Source of the DNA: Rhabdophis nuchalis
Taxonomy: Eukaryota > Chordata > Lepidosauria > Squamata > Natricidae
NCBI GenBank assembly: GCA_039707465.1
Contig: CM077644.1
Coordinates: 198,745,962 to 198,809,961 of the forward strand
Direction: 5' to 3'
Length of the DNA stretch: 64,000 nt
Shown here: positions 46,787 to 62,504 of the stretch, piece by piece
How positions within the stretch are numbered: the first letter of the stretch is position 1
Layout of the letters: each line of letters begins with the position of its first letter
The notes under the pieces: model-generated
What the model was told of the DNA's origin: nothing
Databases searched by the model: none
Seen by the model: only the letters and a program-made list of their open reading frames with translations
Translations under genes and position numbers: made by a program

Positions 46787-48320
46787 TTTCTTCCTTTCTT
46801 ACATTTCATCCGTACCATTGCCTCTTAGAATTTGGTGTACAAAGTTTCTCCTGCACACTAATTCCTGAAGTTCAACACCACTACTTCTTATTCCCTGAGA
46901 ATTTCAAGAGCAACTGGGGCACCAGGGAACGTATATGCTCCTATCTCTACAATATTGCTAATTCCAGTTTCAAAAGTAATATATTTCATATGACAAGTTT
47001 TATTTGAAGATAATTTTTAAATACATGATCAGCCATTTTTAAGGTACCGGAAGTCATTGCAGCCCTGTTCCCCATTCTCAAACTATGAGTGAGAATGACT
47101 AATAGAAAGTGCATATAAAAATGGAAATGACTAGAAATGATGCATTTCTTTTCTCCATAAAAAATGAAAGTCCCAGAGGGGAAAAAAGGGAAAGAATTGT
47201 AATCTAAAAACAAATGAACGTTACAAACTCAAACTCCCAAGAAGCCTTTTCAAAGGTTGATTTCCATCACACTTTGTCTAGATTATTATTCTTTCCTGTG
47301 GACCAAAAAGCAAAATGATGAACATTGGCCAGGCTCAATTTGAGATATGTGTCTGCATTATTACTGACGCATTGCTAATGTTACTGGCAACATACTCTTT
47401 TATTCCTTGATTTGGCCTTTGCTTCTCTTTCTGGCAATTCAGGATAAAGTACAGTAGATGCAGTTTTCTTGGCAGAACAGAAAATGTCTAGTTTACCATC
47501 TTGGGACAAGAATAGATTGTGTGTGTTTCCTTTTCCTTTCAACTGGACCTAAATAGATAGTACAATTACTTCAAAGCCAGTGGCACTTTATGTCTTCCTC
47601 TGTTCCTTCTGTCCTTTCTAAATCCCAGTTACATCCTTTTGGGTATGGTAATCCAGTGCAGATACTCAGCTGCTCAGGAATACAATTGAAGTAGAGTTGG
47701 GCAAGGATGTTAAGGGAGAAATCAATGGCATTATTTAACTTTCACTTCGTAATATTTATCTATTTACAATTTGTCCTCCTTATGCCTCATTTTTACTTTT
47801 CTGCTTAATTCAGATATGCGTTTTTAATCTACAAAAGAAATGGATTAGTGATAAAACTGATTGAGCCAACTAAGAATTCTGTTTTAAAGAGAATTCGTAA
47901 ATGGTGAAGATATCAATTATCAGTCAGAGGTAAAATAGTAAGAATCTGTGTATGAATAGATGAAAAAAAAGAGGTATTGGTAATTACCAAAATATTTTCA
48001 GTTAGATATTTCATTTTACAATAAACATTTGATAGAAATCCATTTATATTAACATTAAATTTACAAAATTACTACTGGATAACATTTAATGGTTAACAAT
48101 AATAATCATCTTTGTCTTTTCAATTAGGTTGTGCACAGTATTTCAAAAAGGTATTTCATAAAGAATGTTGTATATGTCTGTTTTTCCTTGAAGTTTTAAA
48201 AGAGCCATATCCTTGTTGCATACACACAAAGTAGATGTCTGCTAGAATTGAACCACTTGCAAAGTAAGGTGGTTATTCAAACATTTAAATGCCCAGATAG
48301 ATTCAGAAGGTCTTTGAAAC
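46787..48320. other. unique sequence, no gene seen
   Basis: Repeat-free. No exon-like frame recognised. Confidence 0.4.
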
Positions 48321-48328
48321 AGTCACAC

Positions 48329-48630
48329 CAGAGGTGGTATTCAGCAGGTTCTGACCAGTTCTGGAGAACGGAAATTTTGAGTAGTTCGGAGAACCAGAAA
48401 ATTGCACCTCTGACAGGCCCTGCTCCCATCTATTCTCTGCCTCCCGAGTCCCAGCTGATCAGGAGGAAATGGTGACTTCTCAGTAACCTTCCCCATGAGT
48501 GGAGTGGGAATGGAGATTTTACAATATCCTTCCCCTGCTATGTCCACCAAGCCACACCCACCAAGCTATGAAACACCCATCAAGCCATTCCCACAATACC
48601 GGTAGTAAAAACTTTTGAATCCCACCACTG
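48329..48630 (+). mobile_element. non-autonomous hAT element (CAGAGGTGGTATTCAGC), 302 bp
   Basis: It begins CAGAGGTGGTATTCAGCAGG and ends TTTTGAATCCCACCACTG. Flanking octamers AGTCACAC and AATCCCCA match poorly, so the duplication is aged. Same family, opposite orientation, as 61222-61688. Confidence 0.75.
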
Positions 48631-48638
48631 AATCCCCA

Positions 48639-51600
48639 AGGCTTCCAGAAAACAGTTGCATAAAAATGTCAAGAAAGGGTGCAATGTAATTCATACCTGC
48701 CTTGTGTGGGTAACCAGGTTGTCAGATTCCTTGGGAAAGAAAGAGAAAAAGTCCACAAGTAGTTTTAATAGTTTGTTCTAGAACAAAAGAACCAAACATC
48801 ATTTTAGGTCAAAGTTCCTTAAGAAAAAAATAGCAGGCCAGTCTGTCTAGTCTTTGGTTTCCTATAGAGAAAATGGAACAAAAACTTCAATGAATTAGCA
48901 TGTCTCAAGAATATGTTCTCTGAGAGAGAAAAAGACTTTTTCTTTCGCAAATAGTTGCTTTGATGATTCAGGAGGCTGACAGTCAGAAAGGAAGCAGTCA
49001 AAGGGATTGATGAAAACAAATCTCAAAGAGATTCCCGAAAAATTAAAATTAGTTGACTGAATAACACAAAATCATATTATAGAAGTCACAAAAGCACCAA
49101 GAAGGAAAACATAAAATATTAGGAGAGTTGCATATATTTTCGGATCTAACTATTCTCTGGAATTGGGATAGTTTTCCTATAAAAACTGTGTACTGGTCAC
49201 TTTATAGGCAATATAAGAAAGTTAGTTCACTCAATATGTAGATGACACATCACTTATATGTATCAGGAATTGTCTGGGAGTATCTTTCTTAAATAAAAAG
49301 CACATAATTCTGTTCAGTAAAATTATTGGAAGAAATATATTAATAATTATAGTCTGGTTCTTCTGCAACTCAAGGCAACGTCTTTTTATATATATATATA
49401 AATTTTTGGATCCTACCTATTTTTTTTGGGAAAACAATGTTATCAAAGCTATCAGTGTAACACCAATGAAAGTTACAAAACACAACTATGTAAAAAAAGA
49501 AAAAAAACTTCCTGAAGTTCTCAGTAACATAAGCTGTTTTCTGTGAAATGCTCCCAACATTGGTGTGAACTTAGAAATGACACTTTGAATTATTGGGGTG
49601 CCTATGTAAATGCAAGAGCAGACATTTGAGACAGGGCAAGTGGCAAGATTACAAATGTTCTCTTCCAAAGTCTTTAAGGACCTTCTTAATTGGCTTTCTG
49701 CCTTCAGGAGGGAGGAGAGGAGGAAGCAGTTTTTCTTTCTTGAAGAGTTGCATTTCAGAATGAATTATTGATGTTTACTTAATAATAAAATCCGCAACAT
49801 AGCAACATAGATACATTAATTTCTTGCAGTGTAACATTGTGCTCTAGTCTGGCTATGTTTTCTATGTTCCCCAGAGCCTAGAGGGAACAGCTGAAATAGT
49901 TGTTTTTTGTGTGTGAAAATTTTTTCGTGGAATTGTGTTAGGCAGTAACAAGCATATTAGTTTCTCACAAAGTAGAAGGTGTGAAATCTCTGTTCTAATG
50001 AAACACGCCTGGAGCTTTTGTCTTACTAATGTCCTTTCAAACTTTCACTGATTGTGTTAGTTGATACACATGCATGGCATCATTTCCCTCTTTTTTTCTG
50101 CAGAAGGGGACATTACAAGAGAGAATGCAAGTACATCAGTGGCTTTGTTTTGTTTTTGCATTAGGTAATTTCTTAGAACAATAGTGTCTAATAGCAGCTC
50201 AGCCAAAGATGCCTCCTGCCAACTTTACACTGGGGAAATAATAGGAACTTGGTAGAAAGCCTAATTAAACTGTGTGTTAATGTGACACAGACATGATGTT
50301 AAGGGATTTATTATTCAGTGAAGTAATTTCTTTTCAATGCATAAATGCTTTGGCACAATCCGTGTGGGAATATTTTTAAATAAATAATTCGTTTCAGACA
50401 AAAAAATGTGCTAAGAAAATGCTATCACCATGGGCATGGGTGCAGGCTGCTATTCCCACGATCAGGTAGACCAGTCTCAAGTTTATTACCAAAAGCTGCT
50501 ATCAGAAAGAGCAGAAGTTCAAGATACAAGTATGGGGGAAAAGTTGCCAAGAAAAATTCAGAGAACAATATTCTGTTTACACGCAACACCGTGGGAACAG
50601 GTAAACAGTTAGGAAAGATAGCAGGGTTTGACAAGAGGTAGCCCTGAAAAGAAATTATTGTTTATACTTTATCAAAATATTATTTTAGTACTTGTTTGTT
50701 AATAGCTCTGTAAGCTTTTCACTTTTTTTTCATAAAACTATGCAAAAAATTTTTTGGCTCCATACAGTAAGAATAACCCTATATTGGGAATGTCTGAAGA
50801 AAAGCAGTTGATTCTGGTTTCAAAATCTCATCTGAACTAGGTTGTACTTGACAAAATAGTAGCTTAAATGACAATCATAAGCCTATTTTGCCTATTGGAT
50901 GGAAATGTTACACTTGTAGAGAAGGCCAAGAATAGGTTTATGCAGAGCTTCTCCTGGCTTGAAGAATCTTTTTGAAAACATTTAAGAAAATGAAGCAGAT
51001 TAGAAGAAAGTCATATGAATAAGAGAGAGGAATATGTTTACTACTTTTGTTGAATGTCTTGAAAGCTACAAACAGGCAGAAATTACATTCATTAATAATC
51101 CAAAATTGGATTCCTAAGAATAGGAATGCACACCACAATCAATACCAACTATATGATATCTATTCAAAATGACAAAATGAGTGTTGTTTTCGTTAATCAG
51201 GGCAACTGGTCTATACAAATATGGGACAGAGCATACTTCTTCCACTTTCGCCTTTCAGCCCTAATCCAGAATTCTTCACAGGGAGTCGCTTCGCAACAAA
51301 CTATTTTTGTGTTAAATTTATATTTTGCCAACAGCCTGTTAATTTCCAGCCATTATGCTATGGAGATGAAATTATTTAGAGTTCTCCAACTGTAAACCAC
51401 CTAGTCTCTTAGGTATTATGTTGCATATAGCTTTAAATGATAAAGAATTCTTGTAAACTTAAATACTTCAGTGTTATTTGCAAGATTGGAAATAGCCTAT
51501 GCATTTATTATTAAGCTCGATTGATTGATGTCCAAATCAATTGATCAAAGTTAATTTTCAACTTTACCAGCTTCAAGCTGATTTATCAACCCTTCATAAT

Positions 51601-52705
51601 ATCTTTACAAATCTTTACAAATTGTAACATCTTGCCTAGATTCAAACTACCTAGAATAAGCTTAAGTACAACATTATTTAGCTCTGGCGTGTAGTATTTA
51701 AAAATATATTCAATGTAACGCTATGCAATAACATTATATAGTATTTAAAATAGTAAAGTTGCACAAATCTTCAAGGTGCGAGGGATCTTTTTCTTCAACA
51801 AAGGATGAAGTCAAGCATCTCCTTGAAGCTCCAGCAATCCAAACATTTCACATCAAAGAATAAAGAGATGGCACTAATTCACTTTCTTTATCTCAGCTGA
51901 CACTGAGACAGGCAGGAGAGGCTTATATTATATGCAGAAGTCTCTGCCAGTTGTTGCAAGTTCCAGCCAAGGCAAGCAGAGCCATTAAATATGACTCCCT
52001 TAAGGCACACCGTGTTTCTTTTTTTTTATCACTGATTGCTTCCTGGAAACAATGCTGTGTTTTCAGAAATGCCTGAATACCTTGACCCACTCGGTTCCAT
52101 TTCTTTTCTTACATCTTGAATCACCATTCTTTGGGGATAGAGGAGAAAATTATCCCATTGTGCATGTACTTCTCTTGCCAGACAGCAAAATTCAAACATT
52201 TCCAGTGTGTGTCCTTTCATAGAATCAAGAGCTTTACCAAAGGGCCAGAGATAGGACTTGTCACATATTAATGGAGCAATTTCCTCACCCCTCCTTCTCT
52301 GAGGAAAAAGAGGTAGAGGTTGCCAGACAGAGGCTAGAAAACAAATGGGCCACAAGTTTCTCCTTAAGCAGCCTCAGTTATACAGCTGGACTCTCTAGGA
52401 ATCAATAGGGAAGTAGTGGCAAATGGAAAAATCAAGAAAACATCTGCTTAAAGAGAGTTTTATTTTTGAAGAAACAGGTAACAAATCTAAAAGGAATTTA
52501 CATTAAAGTTTTAGTAATAGTTCGATTTGAATCTGCTAAATCTAATCCTACCCAATTCGATGTATAAATTTGGTGTTTAATGGCAACCAAGAATCATATA
52601 TACTTAATATAAACTACACGTTCCAAACATTTGGTTTTTTAATATATTAGGAAGAAAAACTGTCTGGTTATTGGAGGATGAAGAATATAATATACATGTG
52701 CATTT
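48639..52705. other. 4 kb repeat-poor block, no gene recognised
   Basis: The largest stretch free of recognised repeats. The part around 49900-50640 has balanced composition and many AT-hook/homeobox-like sites (for example GCCTAATTAAACTGTG), so it could hold regulatory DNA. The frames here look random. Confidence 0.35.
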
Positions 52706-53445
52706 TAGGTGGTACTTTGCTCAATAGTAGCAACTGTGAGAGGGATCTTGGAATCCTAGTGGACAACTATTTAAATATGAGTCAGCAGTGTGCAGCAGCT
52801 GCCAAAAAAGCCAACACAGTTCTAGGCTGCATAAACAGAGGGATAGAATCTAGATCACGAGAAGTGTTAATTCCACTTTATAATGCCTTGGTAAGGCCAC
52901 ACTTGGAACACTGCATTCAGTTTTGGACACCATGATGTAGAAAAGATGTGGAGACCCTAGAAAGAGTGCAGAGAAAGCAACAAAGATGATTAGGGGACTG
53001 GAGGAACAGTTGCAGGAACTGGGTATGTCTAGTTTAATGAAAATAAGGACTACGGGAGACATCTTCCGATATCTCAGAGGCTGCCACAAAGAAGAGGGAG
53101 TCAAACTATTCTTCAAAGCATCTGAGGGCAGAACAAGAAGCAATGGGTGGAAAATAATCAAGGAGAGAAGCAATTTAGAACTGAGGACAAATTTCCTGAC
53201 AGTTAGAACAATTAATCAGTGGAACAGCTTGCCTCTAGAAGTTCTGAATGTCCCAACACTGGAAGTCTTTAAAAAGATGTTGGATAGCCATTTGTCAGAA
53301 ATGGTAAGGGTTTCCTGTCTAGGCAGGGGGTTGGACTAGAAGACCTCCAAGGTCCCTTCCAACTCTGCTATTGTCTTGTCTTGTCTTGTCTTGTCTTGTC
53401 TTGTCTTGTCTTGTCTTGTCTTGTATTGTATTGTATTGTATTGTA
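52706..53445 (+). mobile_element. CR1 LINE 3' end with (TTGTC)10(TTGTA)5 tail
   Basis: The coding part starts at [20 protein letters not shown] and runs to the CR1 end. A stop lies just after QFWTP and small deletions remove the TKTYEER and MIAVFQ regions, so it is more decayed than the 17131 copy. The 3' UTR GGTTGGACTAGAAGACCTCC leads into the pentanucleotide tail at 53371-53445. Confidence 0.9.
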
Positions 53446-53539
53446 TTCTTTCTTTAAAGTTTGTTAAAGTTAAACTTAAAGTTTGTTTTAAGTTTAAAAT
53501 CAATGTTTATATTTTCTATTTTCCTTCTATTTTTGTTAG

Positions 53540-53668
53540 AAATTTTTATTTATCTTTTGTGAGATTGATCTGGTGCTTTTTTGGGCACACCATTATTGGG
53601 AGAGAATACCAAGTGGGATACCTCCTGAAAGAGCAAATGATATTAGAAACCACTGTGGCATTGACCCA
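53540..53668 (+). other. exon-like open frame, unrecognised
   Basis: A pyrimidine-rich run ending TTTTTGTTAG precedes 53540, and ACATACAG|GTATTC follows at 53668, so splice-like borders exist. Between them the frame reads, among other residues, YWERIPSGIPPERANDIRNH then CGIDPKQEAQLANIQ, which is unusually protein-like for this window. It also continues past the donor to a stop at 53777-53779. I do not recognise a family. Chance or an old transposon are real alternatives. Confidence 0.2.
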
Positions 53669-55009
53669 AAGCAGGAGGCACAGCTAGCCAACATACAGGT
53701 ATTCCAGCCTTCCAAACTACACCCTCAACTTTTAGACTCCAAAAAACATCAACAGCCATTTCAACGAAATAGCTACTAATCAGTAGAAAAAGATGAGTTA
53801 TTAATCATTCTAAATCTTATGCCCAAACTATCATTTCAGTATTATAATTTCTTGCTGTTAATTCCATCTTCATAAAATATCTCATGAGCTTGATACAGCT
53901 TCTTTCATCTTATTTAACATAACTATTTCCAGTATGATTTAACAATGCCCCAGACTAAATTTGCTCTGTCAATTACAGAGAATAGAGATCTACTAAGATA
54001 ATAAAAGTGCAACTACACTGCCTGCTTTAATTGTCCCATTATAATTTGATGTTCGGAAAAACCCCAGGGATCTCAGTACATAAAATGATTTTCAGTGACT
54101 CAGGTGTGCAATTTAATGTTGGAATTTTACCCATATTTTTAAGAATGAGGATCCCAAGAACACTAGCAACATGTCTGTACCTTGCAGCTGAGGAACATTT
54201 TCAAATACACTATGAGTTTCAAATATTGCTCTATTTTGTGAAATAGGAGCACCAAAGAAATCAGAACATTTTAAGCATAGCAGTAATATGTGAATATTTA
54301 TTTATAAATAATTTTCATCAATTTGTCATCTAATCCTTAAATATTATAAAATAATATTTTTGTTGTTTATGCTAATTAATTGTGATTTTTTTTTTTGCTT
54401 TATTTGCTGATTTTCAACTGAATAAAGATTTCTGAATATTTATTTCAAGAATTTGAATAACATGAAGCAGGATAGCTCATTTGTTGGATTATATCTGGAA
54501 ACTTGTCAAAATTTATCCATGAACGCTAAAGCGAGAGCCAAATTATGCTGAATTTGAACACAAAAAATAGTTTACAAATAATATTTTTCTGCTTGCAGCT
54601 ACTTTATTGGCACGCCTTCCTAGGCTTCGAATATTTGAGATGACTTGAAATACATGTGCATACGGACTCTGAAAAAAAAATCTCAGAATTTACATTGTTA
54701 ATATACTCAGTCTACTACATCCATATCTGTGTCATTCTCTTGTAATGAATATTTTCTTGTTTAGTATGTTAAAAAAAAGAAATCACTTTCAAGTATCACC
54801 AATTTTACAGGGAAAATATTAATACAGTTTAAATGATGCTAACACTGATTAATTCAAGTCCTTACTAAATCATCTATAGGACTATAGAACAATGAACAGT
54901 CTGGAAATACTTGTTAACTACTCAGTTGTCTTGGTAGCTAGTAGTGACCACTCTTGGTTTTGTAAAACAAGAGATCAAGGAGAAAATATTAGGCCTATGA
55001 CAAATTGTT
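53669..55009. other. unique AT-rich sequence, no feature seen
   Basis: No recognised repeat or exon. Confidence 0.4.
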
Positions 55010-55480
55010 GCCATAGGTGCATATTCTGACCCCCCCTTATTGAAACTAATGACCTGACTGGCTGCTTGCCCAAACTGACCTTGAACAGACCTGAAGCTGC
55101 TGAAAATTGCCTAGAAACTACAACTGCAACTTGACACAATGAAATCCGACTCCACAAATTATTCATTGTTCTCCGCAAGCTTTCCCTTAACAGATGCTTC
55201 CTTTTAAACCCTCTTGGGAGGGGCCAGTCATTAGGCAGCTGGGATTAACTACCTCCTCCAAGTTCATCTCTCCTGCAACTGATGCTGCCTTCTTTCAATC
55301 TGTCTTAACCTGATATCAGGGACAAACTGGCCTTGATCCTCCCCACTACTCCAAGACCCAGGTGCCTCCTGATTACTAGCCGGGCTTTCTGCTCTCTCAA
55401 TCTTGCCTTCTTCCTCCACAGCAGCTCATCTGGAGCTGGCTGGGCCACAACAGGTGCATAAGAAAGATATTTCTGATTTT
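55010..55480 (-). mobile_element. possible LTR-type remnant, minus strand
   Basis: Composition shifts to GC-richer DNA. On the minus strand there is a coding-like start (CCAGCCAGCTCCAGATGAGC), then a promoter-like GAGGGTTTAAAAGGAAGC (about 55196-55213). That resembles the CCATAAAAGGAAGC of the LTR at 39159. No termini or duplication found. Confidence 0.25.
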
Positions 55481-55486
55481 GAAATA

Positions 55487-56045
55487 CAGTGGTACCTCGG
55501 TTCACGAACTTAATTCGTGAACTGACTCTGTTCGCGATCCGAATTGGTCATGAAGCGAGGCACAATTTCCCATAGGGTTCAATGTAAATCCGGTTAATCT
55601 GTTCTTACCTTGTTTTTTGGTCGTGATTCTTGAACTGACTCTGTTCGCGATCCAAATTGGTCGTGAACAGAGGCACAGTTTCCCATACGGTTCAATGTAA
55701 ATCCGGTTAATCCGTGCAACCATGTGACAAAAAGGAAATACGTTCATAGATAAAATGTCCGCGGCTCCGGTTCGTGAAGCGAGGCGGGGTTCGTGAATCT
55801 GAGCATTTTTACGAACTTTTCTGTTCGTGAACCGAGGGCGGAGTTCGTGAAGTGAGGCGGAGTTTGTGAAGCAAGGCGGAGTTCGTGAAGGGGAGCATAT
55901 TTTTACGAACTTTTCCGTTCGTGAACCGAAACGGTGTTCGTGAACCGAAACGGTGTTCGTGAACCGGAGCACATTTTTTGGAAAATTTCTGGTCGTAAAC
56001 CGAATTGGTCGTGAACAGAGGCGTTCGTGAACCGAGGTACCACTG
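55487..56045. mobile_element. Tigger-like element (CAGTGGTACCTCGG ends), 559 bp
   Basis: It starts CAGTGGTACCTCGGTTCACG and ends GTGAACCGAGGTACCACTG. TA lies on both sides (55485-55486 and 56046-56047). The interior is full of GTTCGTGAA(C/G)CGAGG-type repeats in both orientations, plus a direct repeat of about 110 bp (55503 and 55621 blocks with ACTGACTCTGTTCGCGATCC). CpG-rich, suggesting recent arrival. The long minus-strand frame is a by-product. Confidence 0.85.
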
Positions 56046-56175
56046 TATATGGGTCTATCTTTTGATTGACTTCAGGCGATTCATGTTCTAATGCTGCTCT
56101 CCATTCTTACAGTGTAATACTGTTTCACAATTCCATGAACTTTCACAGCTTCTGGAGACATGGAGTCATCATCTT

Positions 56176-56560
56176 TGCAGGAACTGGGTATGTCTAGTAT
56201 AATAAAAAGAAGGACTAGGGGAGTCATGGTAGCAGTTTTCCAATATCTCAGGGATTGCCACAAAGAAGAGGGAGTCAAACTATTCTCCAAGACACCTGAG
56301 AGTAGAACAAGAAGCAATGGGTGGAAACTAATCAAGGAGAGAAGCAATTTAGAACTGAGGACAAATTTCCTGACAGTTAGAACAATTAATCAGTGGAACA
56401 GCTTGCCTCCAGAAGTTGTGAATGCCTCAACACTGCAAGTCTTTAAGAAGACGTTGGATAGCCATTTGTCTGAAATGGTATAGGGCTTTCTGCTTAGGCA
56501 GGGGGTTGGATTAGAAAACCTCCAAGGTCTCTTCCCAACTCTGCTATTGTATTGTATTGT
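56176..56560 (+). mobile_element. CR1 LINE 3' end
   Basis: It starts at LQELGMSSIIKRRTRGVMVA and stays open to HLSEMV and stop, then GGTTGGATTAGAAAACCTCC and a short (TTGTA)n tail. 5'-truncated. Confidence 0.9.
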
Positions 56561-56834
56561 GTCTCAGCTGGCATATTTATTTCAAAATTTGTAAGTCAGA
56601 AACCTTGAATTAGTGATCAATGTTGCTTTTTGCAGGAGAGAGGGAGGTGGTTTTTGTGTCCATGAGTGTTTTGAGGGGAAATGAATATGGACATACAAAT
56701 TTAGTAGGTCAAAGAAAAGGGTACATCATTGTCTTGGTTGAAACTTGGACAATTTTCTAATTGTAGGAAATTCTTCAGATGAAACAACATTCTGACACAA
56801 ATTTGTAATCTGGCCCTTAAAGTACTGTGTGATA

Positions 56835-57250
56835 TAGGTAATCCTCAATTTAAAACCATTCATTAGTGATGATTCTAAATTATGGCAGCATTGAATGTCA
56901 GAAGAAGTGACTCATGACTTTTTTTACTTATGACCATCTCTTCATGTCCACAAATTTGTGATCAAATTTTGGGTGCTTGGTAATCAATATATATTTAAAA
57001 AGCTTCCAGTATCTGGACGGAGGGTGGGGTCATCTGATTGCCATTTGTGTCTTTCCTGGCTGGCTTCTGACAAGCAAAGACTATGGAGAAGCGAAACTCA
57101 TTTAACAACCATGGGATTCACTTAAAGACAATGGCGATTTACTTAATTATCAGGTCAAAAACGTCAGAAAATCAGATACAATTCACTTGAAAACTATCTC
57201 AGTAATGAAATTCCTGGTTCCAATTATGGCTGTAAATTGAGGATTACCTC
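56835..57250. mobile_element. Tigger-like element (CAGGTAGTCC family), degraded
   Basis: Ends TAGGTAATCCTCAATTTAA and AAATTGAGGATTACCTC are inverted. TA lies on both sides (56833-56834 and 57251-57252). It contains the CTTCTGACAAGCAAAGAC family block. Confidence 0.7.
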
Positions 57251-57252
57251 TA

Positions 57253-58519
57253 TTATGTTTAGATTACCGTGGTGATATAAAGTGGAACTATATCTTCAGT
57301 TTAACTGTCTTTAAAGTTCCAACTTTAAACAAAAAATATTTTTTTAAAAATGTTCTTTTAAAGGACACTAATCTTAAACACATTTACCTAATAGTAGATC
57401 TCATTTTCAAAAAAAGGGCTGATTCTGAGAAGTTTATTAAAAACTCCACTTTTAATGTACATTTACAATTAATTAGTCATAGAGAGATGTGTGTGACATT
57501 GATTCAGAGTCAGTATGCTCCCTCCCCCTTCTCAAAATGATGTCCTCATTGATGCAATATGTTTGCCCCTGTGAGACAGAAAGAAAACTGGCAATATGCC
57601 AATAACTGACTGTTTAGCATCAGATTATTAGTTCTACAATGATTAATTAAAATTATTTTAATGAGAAAATTTCCTGGGATGGAACTTGTAATTTGCTAGA
57701 AAATGTTGCTTGAAAGACAATTCAATAGGACTGTCAAAGGAAGTCACCTTTAACTGTAAGTAGACCTGATAATGATTTGATTTAATTACATAAAACAAAC
57801 TGGAAAAAATAATGACAATAATTACTGTATCAAAGTGAGCATTTGTCAACTGATTTTTTTTGTGTTACTGTGATCTACATTTTTGAAAGAACATGCGTAA
57901 CTCATATTTGTATGTGCACATATGTGTTTTCACAAATACAAACATAGAAAGTTGTGCCTACAAATTTGAAAGTTCTATATGGATAATAGTCAGGCTTGCA
58001 TAATTGTTTTTGATCCAGTCAAGCAATAGAATAAACATTTTAATGTATCTTCCTAGATGGAGAGAGGGAGATACAGTACAGGCAGGCTACTCTCAGGAAA
58101 GGAAAGGAGTTTGGTTATGTTAGGTCAATTCCCATTTAGAGACCCCTGCTTTCTGTCCATGGTTACCAGGTTACCAGATTCTTATGACCTCATTGTAAAA
58201 GAGTAAACCATGCCCTGTATTACCAAAACCTAATTGGGGGCAAAAGAAAGTATTCCCTCTTGGAAATGTGCCCATATCGGAGAGACTTAGTTCACATCAA
58301 GGGGCATGTTCTATACATAACTAGCTGTGACACTTAACTGGCAAAATTGGCAAAATCTAGGAGCAAGATGGGAATGCTGCTCATAAATTATGCTCTTATG
58401 CTGGAGCTGTTGCACCTTATTAAGAATTGGTGGTGGAGTTCCAAAGACTGAATTTTCTCAGTGACATCAACCTGTCTTCCCTAGAAAAAGTCTCAGAGAT
58501 AGTTCATGAGTAAATAATA
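57253..58519. other. unique sequence, no feature seen
   Basis: No recognised repeat or exon. Confidence 0.4.
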
Positions 58520-58940
58520 ACTCCAGATAATATTACCTTCACTCATGTTTACAACATCCTACCTGTCAGTGACTACTTCAGCTTCAACCGTAATAATACA
58601 CAAGCACACAATAGATACAAATTCAAGGTAAGCCCCACCAAACTTGATTGCAGAAAATATGACTTCAGCAACAGAGTGGTCAATGCCTGGAATGCACTAC
58701 CTGACTCTGTTGCTATATCCTCAAATTCCAATACGTTTAACTTTAAACTGTCTACTGTTAACCTCACCCCATTCCTAAGAGGTCAGTAGGGGCGTGCATA
58801 AGTGCACCAGCATACCTAACGTCCCTGTCCTACTGTCCCCATTTATTTATACCCATTTCCTGTGTTCCTTTGGATGTTTATTCTTATTCCTGTTATCTTG
58901 TATATGAGTGACTAATTAAATAAATAAAATGATAAATAAA
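58520..58940 (+). mobile_element. LINE ORF C-terminal fragment, clade uncertain
   Basis: Plus-strand translation gives TFTHVYNILPVSDYFSFNRN, then HNRYKFKVSPTKLDCRKYDF and SNRVVNAWNALPDSVA to a stop. This is the FF..N..TR.H..K...........F.NRV...WN.LP pattern at the end of CR1/jockey-superfamily ORF2. The 3' UTR ends with an AAAT run. It differs from the CR1 and L2 copies nearby. Confidence 0.6.
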
Positions 58941-59007
58941 TAATGTACTCAGTTGGACATCAACACCCATTGTGTGATAGACAATTGGGTTAACACGTGC
59001 TCATTCA

Positions 59008-61213
<2,206 letters not shown>

Positions 61214-61221
61214 GGTAGAAT

Positions 61222-61688
61222 CAGTGGTGGGACTTAAAATTTTTCACTAGTGATTCTATGGGTGACATGGCTTGGTGGGCATGGTTTGGTGGGTGTGGCA
61301 TGGTGGGTATCGCAGGGGAAGGAGTTTGAGTTTATTGGTTTTTTTATACCGCCCTACTCCCAAGGGACTCAGGGCGGTATACAGCCAGAATAAAAACAAA
61401 TATATAAAAGTTTAAAAAGGATACTGCAAAATCTCAATTTCCACCTCACTCCAGGGAAAGAATCCTGTAAATCTCAATTCCCATCCCAACACAATAACCT
61501 GCTTTCCAGCTCTGTTCTCCTGTGCAGGGCAACAGAAGAAGACCCAGCCAATCAGCTGGGACTCGGAAGGCAGCAAATAGATGGGGACAGAGCCAGCCAG
61601 AGGTTATATTTGCCAGTTCTCTGAACTACTCAAAATTTCCTCTATCAGTTCACCAGAACCAGTCAGAACTGGCTGAATAACACCTCTG
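61222..61688 (-). mobile_element. hAT element of the 48329 family with nested L2
   Basis: It begins CAGTGGTGGGACTTAAAA and ends GGCTGAATAACACCTCTG. Flanks GGTAGAAT (61214-61221) and AGTAGACT (61689-61696) match at 6 of 8. Interrupted by an L2 3' end at about 61325-61415; without it the length is near 375 bp. Confidence 0.75.
61325..61415 (-). mobile_element. L2-type LINE 3' tip nested in the hAT, minus strand
   Basis: It carries hairpin ACCGCCCT...AGGGCGGT (61348-61379) and matches the tip of the copy at 11816. AAGGA lies near both junctions. Only about 90 bp of 3' end was inserted. Confidence 0.75.
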
Positions 61689-61696
61689 AGTAGACT

Positions 61697-62485
<789 letters not shown>

Positions 62486-62504
62486 CACCATAATGTTAAT
62501 ATTT

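Noticed and set aside
52029..52355. 108-residue minus-strand frame
   Set aside because: No recognisable motif, no splice or promoter context; length is compatible with chance.
55502..55972. 156-residue minus-strand frame with repeated VHEHRF-like text
   Set aside because: Follows the repeated GTTCGTGAA motifs of the Tigger-like element; no start context or family.
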